64,000 bases of DNA, taken from Zavarzinia sp. (GTDB lineage Bacteria; Pseudomonadota; Alphaproteobacteria; Zavarziniales; Zavarziniaceae). A program made the translations under genes and the position numbers. How positions within the stretch are numbered: the stretch's first letter is position 1; each line of letters begins with the position of its first letter. Below the pieces are notes generated by a model. It did no database searches. It was not told the origin of the DNA and saw only the letters and a program-made list of their open reading frames with translations. Shown piece by piece: positions 55,167 through 63,782 of the stretch. The DNA lies in contig JAOZVS010000009.1 of the NCBI GenBank assembly GCA_025869435.1, forward strand, positions 37,710-101,709, given 5' to 3'.

Positions 55167-56368
55167 CCGACACATCCTCCCTGCCCACCATCACCTTGCT
55201 GGCGGGCCACGACCGCCGCGTCTCCGGCGGCCACCCCTGGGCCTATTCCAACGAATTGCGCCTCGACGCCGAGGCCAAGGCGATTCCGCCCGGCACCCTC
55301 GTCCGCCTGTCGCGCGCCGACAGCAAGCCGATCGGCATCGCCACCTTCAACCGCAATACGCTGATCGCCGCCCGGCTGATCCTGCGCAGCGACACGGCAA
55401 GGCCCGGCGCCGTCAACCGCGCCTTCCTGGAAACCCGGTTGCGCGCCGCCCTGTCCTTACGGGAGCGATTCTTCGACGCGCCCCATTACCGCCTCGTCCA
55501 CGCCGAAGGCGACGGCCTGCCCGGCTTCATCATCGATCGTTATGGCGATACCTGCGTCGTCCAGGCCAATACCGCCGGGGCGGAGCGCCTGACCGAATTG
55601 CTGCTCGACGCCCTCGACACGGTGGTGGCGCCCGCCGCCGTCATCCTGCGCAACGACAGCCCCTACCGCGAGCTGGAAGGCCTGACGAAGGAGATCCGCC
55701 TCGCGAGGGGGGCGATCGCGACCCCGCCCGAGGCGGTCGAATTCGGTGTCCGCCATGGGGTCGATCCCCTCGACGGGCAGAAGACCGGCTGGTTCTTCGA
55801 CCTGCACGAGGCGCGCGGCCTCATCGCCCGGCTGGCCCGGGGCGGCACCATGCTCGACCTGTGCTGCCACACCGGCGCCTTTGCCCTGTCGGCCCTGAAG
55901 GCCGGCGCCACATCCGCCCTGCTGGTCGACCGCGCCCAGCCGGCGCTGGCCCAGGCCGAGGCGACGGCGCGGGCCAATGGCCTGACCTCGGGCGCCGAAT
56001 TCCGCCGCGCCGACCTGTTCGACGCGGCGAATGCCCTCGCGGCGGAGGAGCGGCGTTTCGATGTCGTGGTGGCCGATCCGCCCAGTTTCGCCAAGTCGCG
56101 GAAGGACGTGCCGCAAGCCCTGAAGGCCTATCGCAAGCTGGCACAGGGTGCCGCCACGCTGGTCGCGCCCGGCGGTTTCCTGTTCATCGCCTCGTGCAGC
56201 CATAATATCGAGACGGAGTCCTTCACCACCGAAGTCGCGCGCGGCATCGCCAATGCCGGGCGCGAGGGGCGGATCATCGTCGCGGGCGGCGCCGGCCCCG
56301 ACCATCCCGTGCATCCCCTGCTGCCCGAGACCGGATATCTGAAGTGGCTCGTGCTCGCGCTCGACTGA
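55163..56368 (+). CDS. Class I SAM-dependent rRNA methyltransferase, RlmI-like (401 aa)
   Basis: Three-domain enzyme: an N-terminal PUA-like domain (LLAGHDRRVSGGHPWAYSNE), a central EEHEE domain, and a Rossmann MTase with LDLCCHTGAFALSALKAGA as the SAM loop and VVADPPSFAKSRKD as the target-base motif. RlmI methylates C1962 of 23S rRNA in E. coli. The specific site here is inferred. The ATG overlaps the pump stop by 4 nt, tying a ribosomal gene to an efflux operon. Confidence 0.9.
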   Translation: MTDTSSLPTITLLAGHDRRVSGGHPWAYSNELRLDAEAKAIPPGTLVRLSRADSKPIGIATFNRNTLIAARLILRSDTARPGAVNRAFLETRLRAALSLRERFFDAPHYRLVHAEGDGLPGFIIDRYGDTCVVQANTAGAERLTELLLDALDTVVAPAAVILRNDSPYRELEGLTKEIRLARGAIATPPEAVEFGVRHGVDPLDGQKTGWFFDLHEARGLIARLARGGTMLDLCCHTGAFALSALKAGATSALLVDRAQPALAQAEATARANGLTSGAEFRRADLFDAANALAAEERRFDVVVADPPSFAKSRKDVPQALKAYRKLAQGAATLVAPGGFLFIASCSHNIETESFTTEVARGIANAGREGRIIVAGGAGPDHPVHPLLPETGYLKWLVLALD

Positions 56369-57057
56369 GCGCCCTCGCGCTGGCCGCAGCGCTTCTGGCG
56401 ACGGCGGCGGCGCGGGCCGAGACGGTCGATGTCGCCCTGGTGCTGGCGCTCGATTCATCGTCCTCGGTCGATCGGGACGAATTCTTCCTGCAAAGCCAGG
56501 GCATCGCCGCCGCCTTCGCCGACGCGGAGGTGCAGGCGGCGATCGCCGCCGGCCCCAACAGGGCGATCGCGGTCGCCGTGCTCGAATGGTCGCAGCCTGG
56601 GCGGGCGCGGGTCGATCTTGGCTGGCAGAAGGTGACGGCGGAAACCGCGCCCGCCTTCGCCGAGGCGATCTTCAACAATCCCCGCTACATCGAAGGTGGC
56701 GGCACCGGCGTCGGCGCCGCCCTGTTCCGGGCCGGCGCCCTCGCCGATCAGGTGCCGTTCCAACCCTTGCGCCGGGTCATCGACCTGTCCGGCGACGGCA
56801 AGAACAGCGCCGGCCCGCCGGCCGCCCCGGTGCGCGATGCGCTCGTCGCCCGGGGCATCACGGTGAATGCTCTCGCCGTCGTCAACGCCGAGGCGGATGT
56901 CGACGATTATTACCGGGCGGAGGTGATCGGCGGCCCTGGCGCCTTCGTCGAGGTCGCCCGCGACTACGAGGATTTCGTCAACGCGATCAAGCGAAAGCTC
57001 CTGCGCGAATTGAAGACCGAAGCCCTGGTCGCCGCCGTCACGCCCGCTCGACCCTGA
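56344..57057 (+). CDS. DUF1194 von Willebrand A-like exported protein (237 aa)
   Basis: Signal peptide (LSALALAAALLATAAARA), then a VWA-like fold: VDVALVLALDSSSSVDRDEF holds a MIDAS-like DxSxS motif, and RRVIDLSGDGKNS the second metal loop. This matches DUF1194, common in alphaproteobacteria and of unknown role. The GTG at 56344 overlaps the methyltransferase by 25 nt. No other start gives a full signal peptide. The 3' end overlaps the convergent NfeD gene by 20 bp. Confidence 0.85.
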   Translation: MARARARLSALALAAALLATAAARAETVDVALVLALDSSSSVDRDEFFLQSQGIAAAFADAEVQAAIAAGPNRAIAVAVLEWSQPGRARVDLGWQKVTAETAPAFAEAIFNNPRYIEGGGTGVGAALFRAGALADQVPFQPLRRVIDLSGDGKNSAGPPAAPVRDALVARGITVNALAVVNAEADVDDYYRAEVIGGPGAFVEVARDYEDFVNAIKRKLLRELKTEALVAAVTPARP

Positions 57058-57481
57058 GCGTGGTGCCCTCGGCCCCGACCACCCGCACCCTCGCCCCCAC
57101 CGGCAGATCCGGCCCGGTCACCTTCCAGCTCGATCCGCCGAGATGGGCGCGGCCCTGGCCGTTCCCGATCGCTTCCGTCAGCACGGCTTCGATGCCGATC
57201 AGGGCGTCGGCCCGCTGGTTGAGGCCCGGCTGGGCCTCCGGCGGGCGGCGGCGCAGCCATCTCTGGCCGGCCAGCAGCGACAGGCCACTCGCGATCGCGA
57301 AGACCAGCAGCTGATGCACGAGGTCGGACCCGGGCAGCAATAGCAGCCATGTGCCGGTCACCGCCCCGCCGATCGCGAGCCACAGGAAGATCACGCCGGG
57401 CGCCAGGATCTCGAGGATCAGCAGCACCCCGGCGAGGGCATACCAGTACCAGAAGACCACCTCGGGCATGGTGTCAGGCAT
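57038..57481 (-). CDS. NfeD-like membrane protein (147 aa)
   Basis: Three or four N-terminal TM segments (YALAGVLLILEILAPGVIFLWLAIGGAV and on) precede a C-terminal OB-fold domain (LGGSSWKVTGPDLPVGARVRVVGAEGTTLRV). NfeD proteins partner SPFH proteins in membrane microdomains. It overlaps the upstream SPFH gene by 8 nt. Confidence 0.9.
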   Translation of the reverse strand: MPDTMPEVVFWYWYALAGVLLILEILAPGVIFLWLAIGGAVTGTWLLLLPGSDLVHQLLVFAIASGLSLLAGQRWLRRRPPEAQPGLNQRADALIGIEAVLTEAIGNGQGRAHLGGSSWKVTGPDLPVGARVRVVGAEGTTLRVERA

Positions 57482-58403
57482 CCTTGCCGGGCTTGCCCGG
57501 GCCGTGGCGCGTCAGGTCGGCGATGCCGGAAATCGCCCCCATGATCCCCGTCGCCTCCAGCGGCAGGAAGGTGATCTTGTTGTTGGGCGCCATGCCGATG
57601 CCGGCCAGCGCCTCGATGTATTTCTGGCCGAGGAAATAGTTCACCGCGTCGGTGCCGCCCTTGGCGATGGCTTCCGAGACCATGTTGGTGGCGCGAGCCT
57701 CCGCCTCGGCCGAGCGCTCCCGCGCCTCGGCATCGCGGAAGGCGGCTTCGCGCCGGCCTTCGGATTCGAGGATGGCCGCCTGTTTCTCGCCCTCGGCCCG
57801 CTTGATGCTGGCCTCGCGCACGCCTTCGGCCTCGAGGATGGTGGCGCGCTTCTCGCGTTCCGCCTTCATCTGACGGGCCATGGCATGGACCATGTCCTCG
57901 GGCGGGGCGATGTCCTTCAACTCGATCCGGGTGATCTTCACGCCCCAGGGCTGGGTCGCCTCGTCGATGATCACCAGCAGCTTGTCATTGATCTCGCTGC
58001 GCCTCGACAACACGTCATCGAGGTTCATCGCGCCCATCACGGAACGGATATTGGTGAGCGTGAGATTGATCAGGGCCGCCATCAGGTTCTGCACCTCATA
58101 GGCGGCCTGGGCCGGATTGATCACCTGATAGAAGGTGACCGCGTCGCAGGTCACGATCGCATTGTCGAGGGTGATGATCTTCTGCGACGGAATGTCGAGC
58201 ACGACTTCCTGCGTGCTGAGCTTGGCGCCGATCTGGTCGATCAGCGGAAAGATGAAATTGAGGCCGGGCTGCAGCGTCCTCGTGTAGCGACCGAATCGCT
58301 CCAGCGTATAGGCGTGGCCCTGCGGCACGGTCTTCACCCCCATGAAGACCGTGATCACGACCAGAATCAGCAGAACCAGCACAAAAGCGCCGAAACCTTC
58401 CAT
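57474..58403 (-). CDS. SPFH/stomatin-family membrane protein (309 aa)
   Basis: An N-terminal TM helix (FGAFVLVLLILVVITVFMG), the band-7 domain (TLERFGRYTRTLQPGLNFIFPLIDQIG; TLDNAIVTCDAVTFYQV; LDDVLSRRSEIND) and a charged alanine-rich coiled coil (KRAEGEKQAAILESEGRREA). This is the stomatin-like QmcA type. It forms oligomeric rings on the inner membrane with NfeD and often influences FtsH-type proteolysis. ATG 58403 has GGGGAGGGGG upstream. Confidence 0.93.
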   Translation of the reverse strand: MEGFGAFVLVLLILVVITVFMGVKTVPQGHAYTLERFGRYTRTLQPGLNFIFPLIDQIGAKLSTQEVVLDIPSQKIITLDNAIVTCDAVTFYQVINPAQAAYEVQNLMAALINLTLTNIRSVMGAMNLDDVLSRRSEINDKLLVIIDEATQPWGVKITRIELKDIAPPEDMVHAMARQMKAEREKRATILEAEGVREASIKRAEGEKQAAILESEGRREAAFRDAEARERSAEAEARATNMVSEAIAKGGTDAVNYFLGQKYIEALAGIGMAPNNKITFLPLEATGIMGAISGIADLTRHGPGKPGKDA

Positions 58404-58481
58404 TTCCCCCTCCCCTCGCAATCATCGGGTTCGGCATACTATAGCAGCCTCTGCCGCTGCCCCCCAATGAACGGCGTCACA

Positions 58482-59210
58482 ATGCGTATCCTTTGCGTCC
58501 AGAATGATCTTCGCACGCCCCCCGGCCTCGTCGGCCTCGGCATGATGCAGGCCGGCGCCCGGCTCGATGTCATCGCCCCGCACCACCATTGGTCCAGCCT
58601 CGATCCGCGCCGGGGCACCGCCGTGCCCGACGACCCGGGCGATTACGATGCCCTGCTCGTCCTCGGCGGGCCGATGCACGCCAATAACGACAAGGATTTC
58701 CCGCCTCTGGAACGGACCGCCGGCCTGATCCGCCAGTTCGCCGCGCTCGACCGGCCGGTGCTGGGCATCTGCCTCGGCTCGCAGCTGATCGCCCGGGCCT
58801 TCGGGGCCAGGGTCTATCCGCACGGAATGACCGAAGTCGGCTTCCGCCCCCTCGACCTGACCGGGGCCGCCGCGACGGATCCGCTGTTGGCGGGCCTTTC
58901 GCCAAGGGTCCATATCATGCAATGGCACGAAGACACCTTCGACCTGCCCGAGGGCGCGGATCTGCTGATGACCGGGCCGGAATGCCGCAATCAGGCCTTC
59001 CGCATCGGCCGCGCGACCTATGCCTTCCAGTGCCATTTCGAGGTCACCGGCGATATCGCCCGCACCTGGGTCCAGACCCAGGCCGAATGGCTGGCCCGCA
59101 ACCAGCCCGAGGTCATGGCCGGCTTCGAGGACAGCCTGCACCGCCACCTGCCCGGCGCCGCCCGCTTCGCCGCCACGGTGACCGAGCGCTTCCTCGGCCT
59201 GCTTCGCTAG
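58482..59210 (+). CDS. Class I glutamine amidotransferase-like protein (242 aa)
   Basis: GATase1 fold like the stand-alone GMP-synthase-type amidotransferases. LLVLGGPMHANNDKDFP is the oxyanion strand. The nucleophile is in GICLGSQLIARAFG, and the His-Glu pair in YAFQCHFEVTGDIA. HIMQWHEDTFDLPEGA is typical of this group, some of which hydrolyse gamma-glutamyl amides. ATG 58467 lies five codons upstream and is also possible. Neither start has a clear Shine-Dalgarno. It is divergent from the SPFH gene. Confidence 0.88.
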   Translation: MRILCVQNDLRTPPGLVGLGMMQAGARLDVIAPHHHWSSLDPRRGTAVPDDPGDYDALLVLGGPMHANNDKDFPPLERTAGLIRQFAALDRPVLGICLGSQLIARAFGARVYPHGMTEVGFRPLDLTGAAATDPLLAGLSPRVHIMQWHEDTFDLPEGADLLMTGPECRNQAFRIGRATYAFQCHFEVTGDIARTWVQTQAEWLARNQPEVMAGFEDSLHRHLPGAARFAATVTERFLGLLR

Positions 59211-59276
59211 ACCTCGGCCCGGAGATGTGCAGGATGACGACGTGAATCCCCTTCCCTTTCCGTGCATATCATCGAC

Positions 59277-60428
59277 ATGACGATCACCCGCCGCCACCTG
59301 ATGGCTTTCGGCGCTGGCCTGGCCCTCGGTATTCCCGGCACCCGCGCCCTGGCTTCGGCGCCGCTGCATCTGCTGGCCCCGGCGGCCTATGGCGAGGCCG
59401 CGTTTCTGTCCAGCCTGAAGGTCGTGGCCAGGACCGGTTTCGATCTGCAGCCGCTGAACGGCGACGACGACGCCCTGGCGCTGCTGAACCCGCTCCTTCC
59501 CGGGGCGACGGCGGCGCAGCGGGCGGCGCGGCCGTCCCTGGTCATCGCCGCCCACCCCTGGCTGCGCGGCATCCTGTGGCCCGAAGGCGCGGTCGATCCC
59601 CTGGGCAAGGACGGCAGCGCCCCCGCCTCGGACTTCGAGCTCGCGCCCGGTCTGCGGCCGGGCCTCGCGGAATTCGAGACCGGGCTGGAAGGCCATTATC
59701 TGGTGGGGCGGCCCCTACGCTTCGAGCTTGCCGCGGTCGGCGTCGACAGCCGGCGGGTTTCGGTTTCAGCGCTCGAGGACATCGGCCTGTCGCTGATCGA
59801 CGATCCCGTGTTGTCGGGCCGCTACGGGCTTGTCGCCGACGCACGCAGCCTGCTGCCCATGGCCATGCTCTATTGCGGGCTGGACCCGTTCCGCCTGCAG
59901 CTCGACAGCGAGCTTCGCCGTTTCGAAGCCGGCGCGCACCGGCTGGTCGAGCGGGCGGCGCTGGTCGCGGCAACCCCGGCCGAGGCGGTCGCCGCCCTGG
60001 CGGAGGGGCGGATCGATCTGGCGCTGCCCCTTGGGCTTGGTGCCCTCGCCGCGGCCCGGCTGGCCGGAAATCCGCATCTGGGCGTTGCCGTTCCGGGCCG
60101 CGGTCCCCTGGCGGGCCGGGCGGCCTTCTACATCCTCGACATGCTGGCCCTGCCCATCCAGTGCCCCCAGCCCGAGGCCGCCCGCGCCATTTTCGCGGCG
60201 ATCAACAGCCAGCCGATCGTCAGCGCCCTGGCGCATCTTGGCGGGCTTTGTCCAGCGGCCGGCCTGATGGCGCCGGGCAATGCCGACGTGCTTTCCGGGG
60301 CGGAGCGTCAGGCCCTCGATTTCGAAGCCTGGCCCCGCCTGCTCGGCCGCTGCGCCGCCATGGCCCTGGTGCCGGAGCGGCGCCGCCTGCAGCCCGTGCT
60401 CGACGCCGCCCTCGCCGCCCGCAAATGA
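59277..60428 (+). CDS. Tat-exported substrate-binding-protein-like protein (383 aa)
   Basis: A twin-arginine signal (TITRRHLMAFGAGLALGIPG, cleaved near ALA) leads a protein with the alternating alpha/beta layout of type II periplasmic binding proteins. The hinge-like DIGLSLIDDPVLSGRYGLVAD and ALPIQCPQPEAARAIFAAINSQ segments resemble PotD/AfuA-type proteins. No permease or ATPase gene is adjacent. ATG 59277 gives the compact Tat signal. GTG 59262 is also in frame. It could be an orphan receptor or a metabolite-binding chaperone. Confidence 0.65.
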   Translation: MTITRRHLMAFGAGLALGIPGTRALASAPLHLLAPAAYGEAAFLSSLKVVARTGFDLQPLNGDDDALALLNPLLPGATAAQRAARPSLVIAAHPWLRGILWPEGAVDPLGKDGSAPASDFELAPGLRPGLAEFETGLEGHYLVGRPLRFELAAVGVDSRRVSVSALEDIGLSLIDDPVLSGRYGLVADARSLLPMAMLYCGLDPFRLQLDSELRRFEAGAHRLVERAALVAATPAEAVAALAEGRIDLALPLGLGALAAARLAGNPHLGVAVPGRGPLAGRAAFYILDMLALPIQCPQPEAARAIFAAINSQPIVSALAHLGGLCPAAGLMAPGNADVLSGAERQALDFEAWPRLLGRCAAMALVPERRRLQPVLDAALAARK

Positions 60429-60429
60429 A

Positions 60430-60456
60430 AAGGGGGCACCAGACCGGCGCCCCCTT
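60430..60456 (-). terminator. Terminator for the MMPL/RND gene
   Basis: AAGGGGGC and GCCCCCTT form an 8-bp stem. On the minus strand it is followed by TTTTCATTT, so it fits the leftward MMPL gene better than the rightward binding-protein gene, whose own stop lies within the T-tract side. Confidence 0.65.
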
Positions 60457-60460
60457 CCCC

Positions 60461-60516
60461 GCGATCGCCTTTCGGTGATCAGTGTATCGCGATCGCCAAA
60501 GGGCGATCAGTGCATG
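60461..60516. repeat. Tandem 28-bp repeat with internal hairpins
   Basis: Two adjacent 28-bp units, 60461-60488 and 60489-60516, are identical at 21 of 28 positions. Each contains a GATCGCC...GATC palindrome. The second covers the last two codons and stop of the MMPL gene. Confidence 0.65.
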
Positions 60517-62873
60517 CTCCGCATCAGCGCCGTCCGCTCCTCTTCCGAGAGCGGCGGATATTTTTTCGGGAAGACCTGCTGGATGACGGCGATCAGTGCC
60601 GGCAGCAGCGTGACCGCGCCGATCATGTTCACCATGAACATGAAGGTCAGCAGCATTCCCATGTCGGCCTGGAACTTCAGCTCCGAGAAGCTCCAGGTCG
60701 AGACACCAACGGCCAGGGTGAAGCCGGTGAACATCGTCGCCGAACCCACGTCCTTCAGCGCCTGCTCGTAGGCGTGGAAGGGCGACTTGCCGAGGCGCAT
60801 GTAGCGCTGGATACGATTGTACTCGTAGATGCCGTAATCGACGCCGATACCGACCGCGATCGCCAGCACCGGCAAGGTCGAGATCTTCAGGCCGATCTGC
60901 GCCATGGTCAGGAACATATTGCCGATGATCGTCGAGAGGATCAGCGGCAACACGCAGCAGAGCGAGCCACGCCATTCCCGATAAGTCAGGAAGACGAGGC
61001 AGATCACCACCGCGTAGACCCAGAGCAGCATCGGGATTTCCTGCTCCTCCACCACCTCATTGGTGGCGGCGGTCACGCCGATCGAGCCGGCGGCGAGACG
61101 GATCTGCATCCCCTCGAGCTGGTTCTCCGGCTGGGCGCGGAAGTCCTTCACCGCGGCGACCACCTTCTTGATCGTGACGGCCTTGCTGTCCTTGGTGAAG
61201 ATCAGCAGCGGCAGCACGGTGCAGGTGGTGTTCAGGGTCATGGTCGAGGTCGGGATGGGACCGACCGCCTGGGCGAGAACCGAGGTGTTACGCGGCAGGA
61301 AGTACCACTTCAGATTACCCTCGCGCCACATGGAGCCGACCATCTTGGCCAGCAGCGGCAGGCCGATGGTGGACTGCACGCCCGGCACATTGGCCATTTC
61401 CCACTGGAAGCGGTCGAGGACGGCCATGTACTTGTGGTCGACGCAGGCGCCTTCCGGCGTCTCGACGATCACGGTCAGGATGTTCACGCCGATGTCGAAA
61501 TTGTCGACGACATAGCGGGTATCCTGATTGTAGCGGCTCTCGGGGCGGAGTTCCGCGGCACCGGCATGAACGTCGCCGATCTGCAGGCCCTTGGAAATGT
61601 GAACGCCGACGGCCCCGAGGATCAGACAGCCGATCACCATGATCCAGGCGTTGCGCGGCTTGGCGATGCGCGCGACATAGGGCCAGACCTTCTCGCGCTT
61701 CTCCATCTGCTTCTTCACGCGGCGGGCATAGTCGCCGGTCGGCGCGATGTAGCTGGCCAGCAGTGGCAGCATGATCAGGTTGGAGACGATCTTCAGCCCG
61801 ATACCGATCGAAGCCGTGACCGCCAGTTCGCGGATCATGCCGATCGGAATGAGATAAAGCGTCGCGAAACCGGCAAGGCAGGTCGACAGCGCGATCGATC
61901 CCGGCACCAAAAGGAAGGTGAAGGTATCGCGCGCGGCCTGTTCCTTGGTCTTGCCGTTGGCGATCTCGGCCGAGACCATGTTGATCTGCTGCACGCCGTG
62001 GGAAACGCCGATGGCGAAGACCAGGAAGGGCACCAGCACGGCGAGCGGATCGAGGTTATACCCCATCAGGTGCAGAATGCCGAACTGCCAGGTCAGCGAG
62101 CACAGCGAGGCCGACAGGGTAACGAAGGTCAGCAGCCAGGACCGGCAATAGAGCCAGAGCATCATCACCGTCAGGGCGAAGGCGACGGCCATGAACTCGA
62201 CCACGCTTTCGGCGCCCTTCTTGATGTCGCCCATCACCTTGGCGAAACCGACGATCTTCACCGAAATGCCGTCCTTCTCGTACTTCTGACGGAAGGCTTC
62301 GAGGTCGTCGGCGACGCGGAAGTAATCGAGACGCTCGCGGGTTTCGGGATCGATGTCCTGCAACTCCGCCGAGATCATCGTGGATTCGAAGTTATTCGCC
62401 ACCATGCGCCCGACGATGCCCGCCTTCAGCACATTGGCGCGCACGATCGACATCGAGGCATCGTCGGCCCGGAAATCGGCGGGGATCACGTCGCCGGCAT
62501 TGATGCCTTCCTCGGTGATTTCGAGGTAGCGGGTATTCGGCGTCCACAGTGACGCCAGTGTCGGCCGGGAAACGCCGCGAATATAGAAAATATCGTCGGT
62601 CGCCGCCTTCAGGACCTTCAGATAGTCGGACGTGAAGATCGTCTTGTCCTTGGTGTTCTCGAGGACGACGATGATGCGGTTGGCCCCAGCGAAGTCATCG
62701 CGATACTTCTGGAAAGTCTCGATATACTCGTGACCGATCGGCAGCATCTTTTCAAAGCCGGTGTCCATGCGGAGCTTCGTGGCCTGAAAACCCATCAGCA
62801 CCGTCAGCACAGCCAGGAAGACCAGAATATAGGCCCTGAATCTGAACAAGAAATTTTCGATATGCCGCAGCAT
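60507..62873 (-). CDS. MMPL/RND-superfamily exporter (788 aa)
   Basis: Two six-helix RND halves with large periplasmic loops. TM1 is RAYILVFLAVLTVLMGF. The first half has LAVLVPFLVFAIGVSHGVQQINMV and the second ISTLPVLAIAVGIGVDYGIYEYNRI, each holding the TM4/TM10-type residues of HAE2/HAE3-like transporters. It is shorter than HAE1 pumps and needs no adaptor. Related proteins export hydrophobic lipids, hopanoids or sterols. The start ATG is at 62873. A TetR gene lies upstream on the same strand. Confidence 0.9.
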   Translation of the reverse strand: MLRHIENFLFRFRAYILVFLAVLTVLMGFQATKLRMDTGFEKMLPIGHEYIETFQKYRDDFAGANRIIVVLENTKDKTIFTSDYLKVLKAATDDIFYIRGVSRPTLASLWTPNTRYLEITEEGINAGDVIPADFRADDASMSIVRANVLKAGIVGRMVANNFESTMISAELQDIDPETRERLDYFRVADDLEAFRQKYEKDGISVKIVGFAKVMGDIKKGAESVVEFMAVAFALTVMMLWLYCRSWLLTFVTLSASLCSLTWQFGILHLMGYNLDPLAVLVPFLVFAIGVSHGVQQINMVSAEIANGKTKEQAARDTFTFLLVPGSIALSTCLAGFATLYLIPIGMIRELAVTASIGIGLKIVSNLIMLPLLASYIAPTGDYARRVKKQMEKREKVWPYVARIAKPRNAWIMVIGCLILGAVGVHISKGLQIGDVHAGAAELRPESRYNQDTRYVVDNFDIGVNILTVIVETPEGACVDHKYMAVLDRFQWEMANVPGVQSTIGLPLLAKMVGSMWREGNLKWYFLPRNTSVLAQAVGPIPTSTMTLNTTCTVLPLLIFTKDSKAVTIKKVVAAVKDFRAQPENQLEGMQIRLAAGSIGVTAATNEVVEEQEIPMLLWVYAVVICLVFLTYREWRGSLCCVLPLILSTIIGNMFLTMAQIGLKISTLPVLAIAVGIGVDYGIYEYNRIQRYMRLGKSPFHAYEQALKDVGSATMFTGFTLAVGVSTWSFSELKFQADMGMLLTFMFMVNMIGAVTLLPALIAVIQQVFPKKYPPLSEEERTALMRSMH

Positions 62874-63089
62874 CGAGTCTCCCCTTCCCCGCCGGTATTT
62901 CTCAACCGATCGTGTTGTCGCCCCTCCCTGTCGGGAGCGGTCGGTGTCTTAGGCACTTGGGAGGCGCAACCCTCCCGAATTCTTCGCTATTAGGCCGGCG
63001 CAAACGCCGCGTCAACGAACTTCATCGCCCATGAGCTACGGAATCCCTCGCGATCGGGCGCATGAGCGAAAGCATACTCACAAATGGCG

Positions 63090-63761
63090 TCATTCTGGCA
63101 GCATGGCCGCCAGGATTTCCGTCATGGCCCCTTTCGCGGCCCGCGGATCGAGGGCTTCAACGCGCCGCAGGGCATACCAATGGTGGAATCCGGTGACGGC
63201 CGCGATGAGCGCGATGCGCTGGTCGCGCTTCGGTTTCCGGATACCGGCCAACTCCCGCTTGAAGGTCACGCCCACCTGCACCCGGAAGGCATATTCGACG
63301 TGGGCGAAGGTCGCCTTCAGGGTCGCGGAAATCGGCGTCGCGATCTGCCCGGCCCAATAGACATTGCCCGCCCGCTCGAACAGGCAGAAACGCTGTTCGA
63401 CCAGCGCGCTGATCCGCGCCTTCAACGGCAGATCGGCGGCGATCGGCTGCACCGATGGGGCGAAGCGGTTGACGCCCAGTTCCACCGCCGCGATCAGCAG
63501 GGTTTCGAGGTCGGGGAAATGCTGGAACACGGACCGGGTGGAAACCCCGGAGCGTTCGGCGATCACCTTGGCCGGGGGTTTGAACTGGCCTTCATCGAGC
63601 AGCGCGATCAGGGCGTCGAGCACGGCCGCCCGGGTGCGCTGCGATCGGGCGACGCGACCATCGATCCTGGCCTTGGGCTTGGCGGCGGACGCTTCCGTCT
63701 CCGCGGCACCCTTCCAGGCAACATTGACGTCCTCGCCCCATGGCAATACGGATTTTGACAC
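63090..63761 (-). CDS. TetR-family transcriptional regulator (223 aa)
   Basis: The HTH lies at residues 40-85: QRTRAAVLDALIALLDEGQF, then KVIAERSGVSTRSVFQHFPDLETLL. A basic/alanine tail of about 35 residues precedes it. The C-terminal ligand domain ends ALDPRAAKGAMTEILAAMLPE. It starts with GTG 63761 behind GGAG. It lies 216 bp upstream of the MMPL exporter on the same strand and may control it, although the gap carries hairpins (GGGAGG...CCTCCC near 62960) rather than a clear operator. Confidence 0.9.
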   Translation of the reverse strand: MSKSVLPWGEDVNVAWKGAAETEASAAKPKARIDGRVARSQRTRAAVLDALIALLDEGQFKPPAKVIAERSGVSTRSVFQHFPDLETLLIAAVELGVNRFAPSVQPIAADLPLKARISALVEQRFCLFERAGNVYWAGQIATPISATLKATFAHVEYAFRVQVGVTFKRELAGIRKPKRDQRIALIAAVTGFHHWYALRRVEALDPRAAKGAMTEILAAMLPE

Positions 63762-63782
63762 GCCGGCTCCCCAGACCTGAAC

